Source of the DNA: Omnitrophica WOR_2 bacterium RIFCSPLOWO2_01_FULL_41_12
GTDB taxonomy: Bacteria > Omnitrophota > Gorgyraeia > Gygaellales > Profunditerraquicolaceae
Reading direction: 5' to 3'
Length of the DNA stretch: 6,335 nt
NCBI GenBank assembly: GCA_001805765.1
Contig: MHGW01000034.1
Location: 1-6,335 of the forward strand
The translations under genes and the position numbers were made by a program. Below, piece by piece: positions 5,906 through 6,335 of the stretch (its first letter is position 1; the number at the start of each line of letters is the position of its first letter). The notes beneath the pieces are model-generated. The model saw only the letters and a list, made by a program, of their open reading frames with translations. It was not told the origin of the DNA and ran no database searches.

Positions 5906-6335
5906 ATGTCCAAACAAGTTAATATTGAGCTGCCTGATGGGTCGAAAAAAAAATATCCTGCCGGGATTACAGCACAAAAAATTGTTGAAGACATAGGCCC
6001 TGGACTTGCGAAAGCTGCCCTAGGAGCGCTTGTTAATGAAGTTATTTTAGACCTTCAAACGCCCATTCAAACTGACTCTCAAGTTAAGATCTTAACTGAA
6101 AAAGATAAAGAAACACTTGAGATATTAAGGCACTCTACCACGCACGTTATGGCGCAGGCTATTAAGCGTATTTATAAAGACCAGGTTGAAATTACCATTG
6201 GCCCCGTCATTGAAAACGGTTATTTCTACGATTTTTCGTTTAAAAAACCTATATCCGTTGAAGACCTCCAGAAAATTGAAAATGAAATGCAAAAAGTTGT
6301 GAAAGAAAATTTCCCTATCACACGGCGAGTTATGG
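5906..6335 (+). CDS. thrS: Threonyl-tRNA synthetase, N-terminal part (3' end outside the window)
   Basis: 143 codons are visible, open to the window end. ThrS is the cytoplasmic enzyme that charges tRNA-Thr with threonine using ATP. Residues 1-64 form a TGS domain (VNIELPDGS, then AQKIVEDIGPGLAKAAL and NEVILDLQTPI). The editing domain, which hydrolyses Ser-tRNA-Thr, begins next: LRHSTTHVMAQAIKRIY carries the HxxxH motif (H76 and H80), followed by IGPVIENGYFYDF at 98-110. These are hallmark ThrS sequences. The catalytic and anticodon-binding domains must lie downstream. The start at 5906 places the TGS strand at residues 5-9, as usual. The 118-base gap, a candidate promoter and a conserved housekeeping function separate it from the secreted-protein array, although it lies on the same strand. 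Confidence 0.97.
   Translation, partial: MSKQVNIELPDGSKKKYPAGITAQKIVEDIGPGLAKAALGALVNEVILDLQTPIQTDSQVKILTEKDKETLEILRHSTTHVMAQAIKRIYKDQVEITIGPVIENGYFYDFSFKKPISVEDLQKIENEMQKVVKENFPITRRVM

Overview
The window holds five same-strand coding regions. Four are tandem genes for secreted, mostly helical proteins of one paralogous family that I cannot assign to a named family. The fifth is the start of thrS (threonyl-tRNA synthetase), which runs off the right end. Base composition is moderately AT-rich. Three of the four array proteins have visible Sec-type signal peptides. Short palindromic dispersed-repeat-like elements lie in or next to genes. This fits a Gram-negative bacterium, perhaps a host-associated one (Rickettsiales/Holosporales-like or Dependentiae-like), but the taxonomy is a weak inference.

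Layout: gene A (1-981, 5' end outside the window) overlaps gene B (978-2438) through ATGA. After a 62-base spacer comes gene C (2501-5023, 840 aa), then 5 bases, then gene D (5029-5787, 252 aa). A 118-base intergenic region (5788-5905) carries an 11-bp inverted repeat with a promoter-like element inside it and a second, repeat-like imperfect hairpin. thrS follows (5906 to the window end). The tight spacing suggests A-B-C-D are co-transcribed, while thrS probably has its own promoter.

The four array proteins share a plan: a signal peptide (often starting MSTCRL), helical repeats with a recurring QV-x2-VLAA-type motif, a conserved block around E-I-x-M-V-x-D-A-x-I, a low-complexity linker, and a C-terminal tail of 70-82 residues. 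The tail has a DG turn, a short hydrophobic/proline segment, an amphipathic helix and an arginine-rich end. A and B also share a 126-bp DNA stretch with one mismatch. It spans the tail, the stop codon and the first codons of the next gene, which points to recent duplication or gene conversion.

The B-C junction looks remodelled. The MSTC start is still present after B but leads into a 20-codon in-frame micro-ORF. Gene C starts just beyond its stop, and a perfect 8-bp-stem palindrome is embedded in the coding sequence of C's signal peptide. I do not know what the array proteins do. Surface or secreted, host-facing roles are plausible but unproven.
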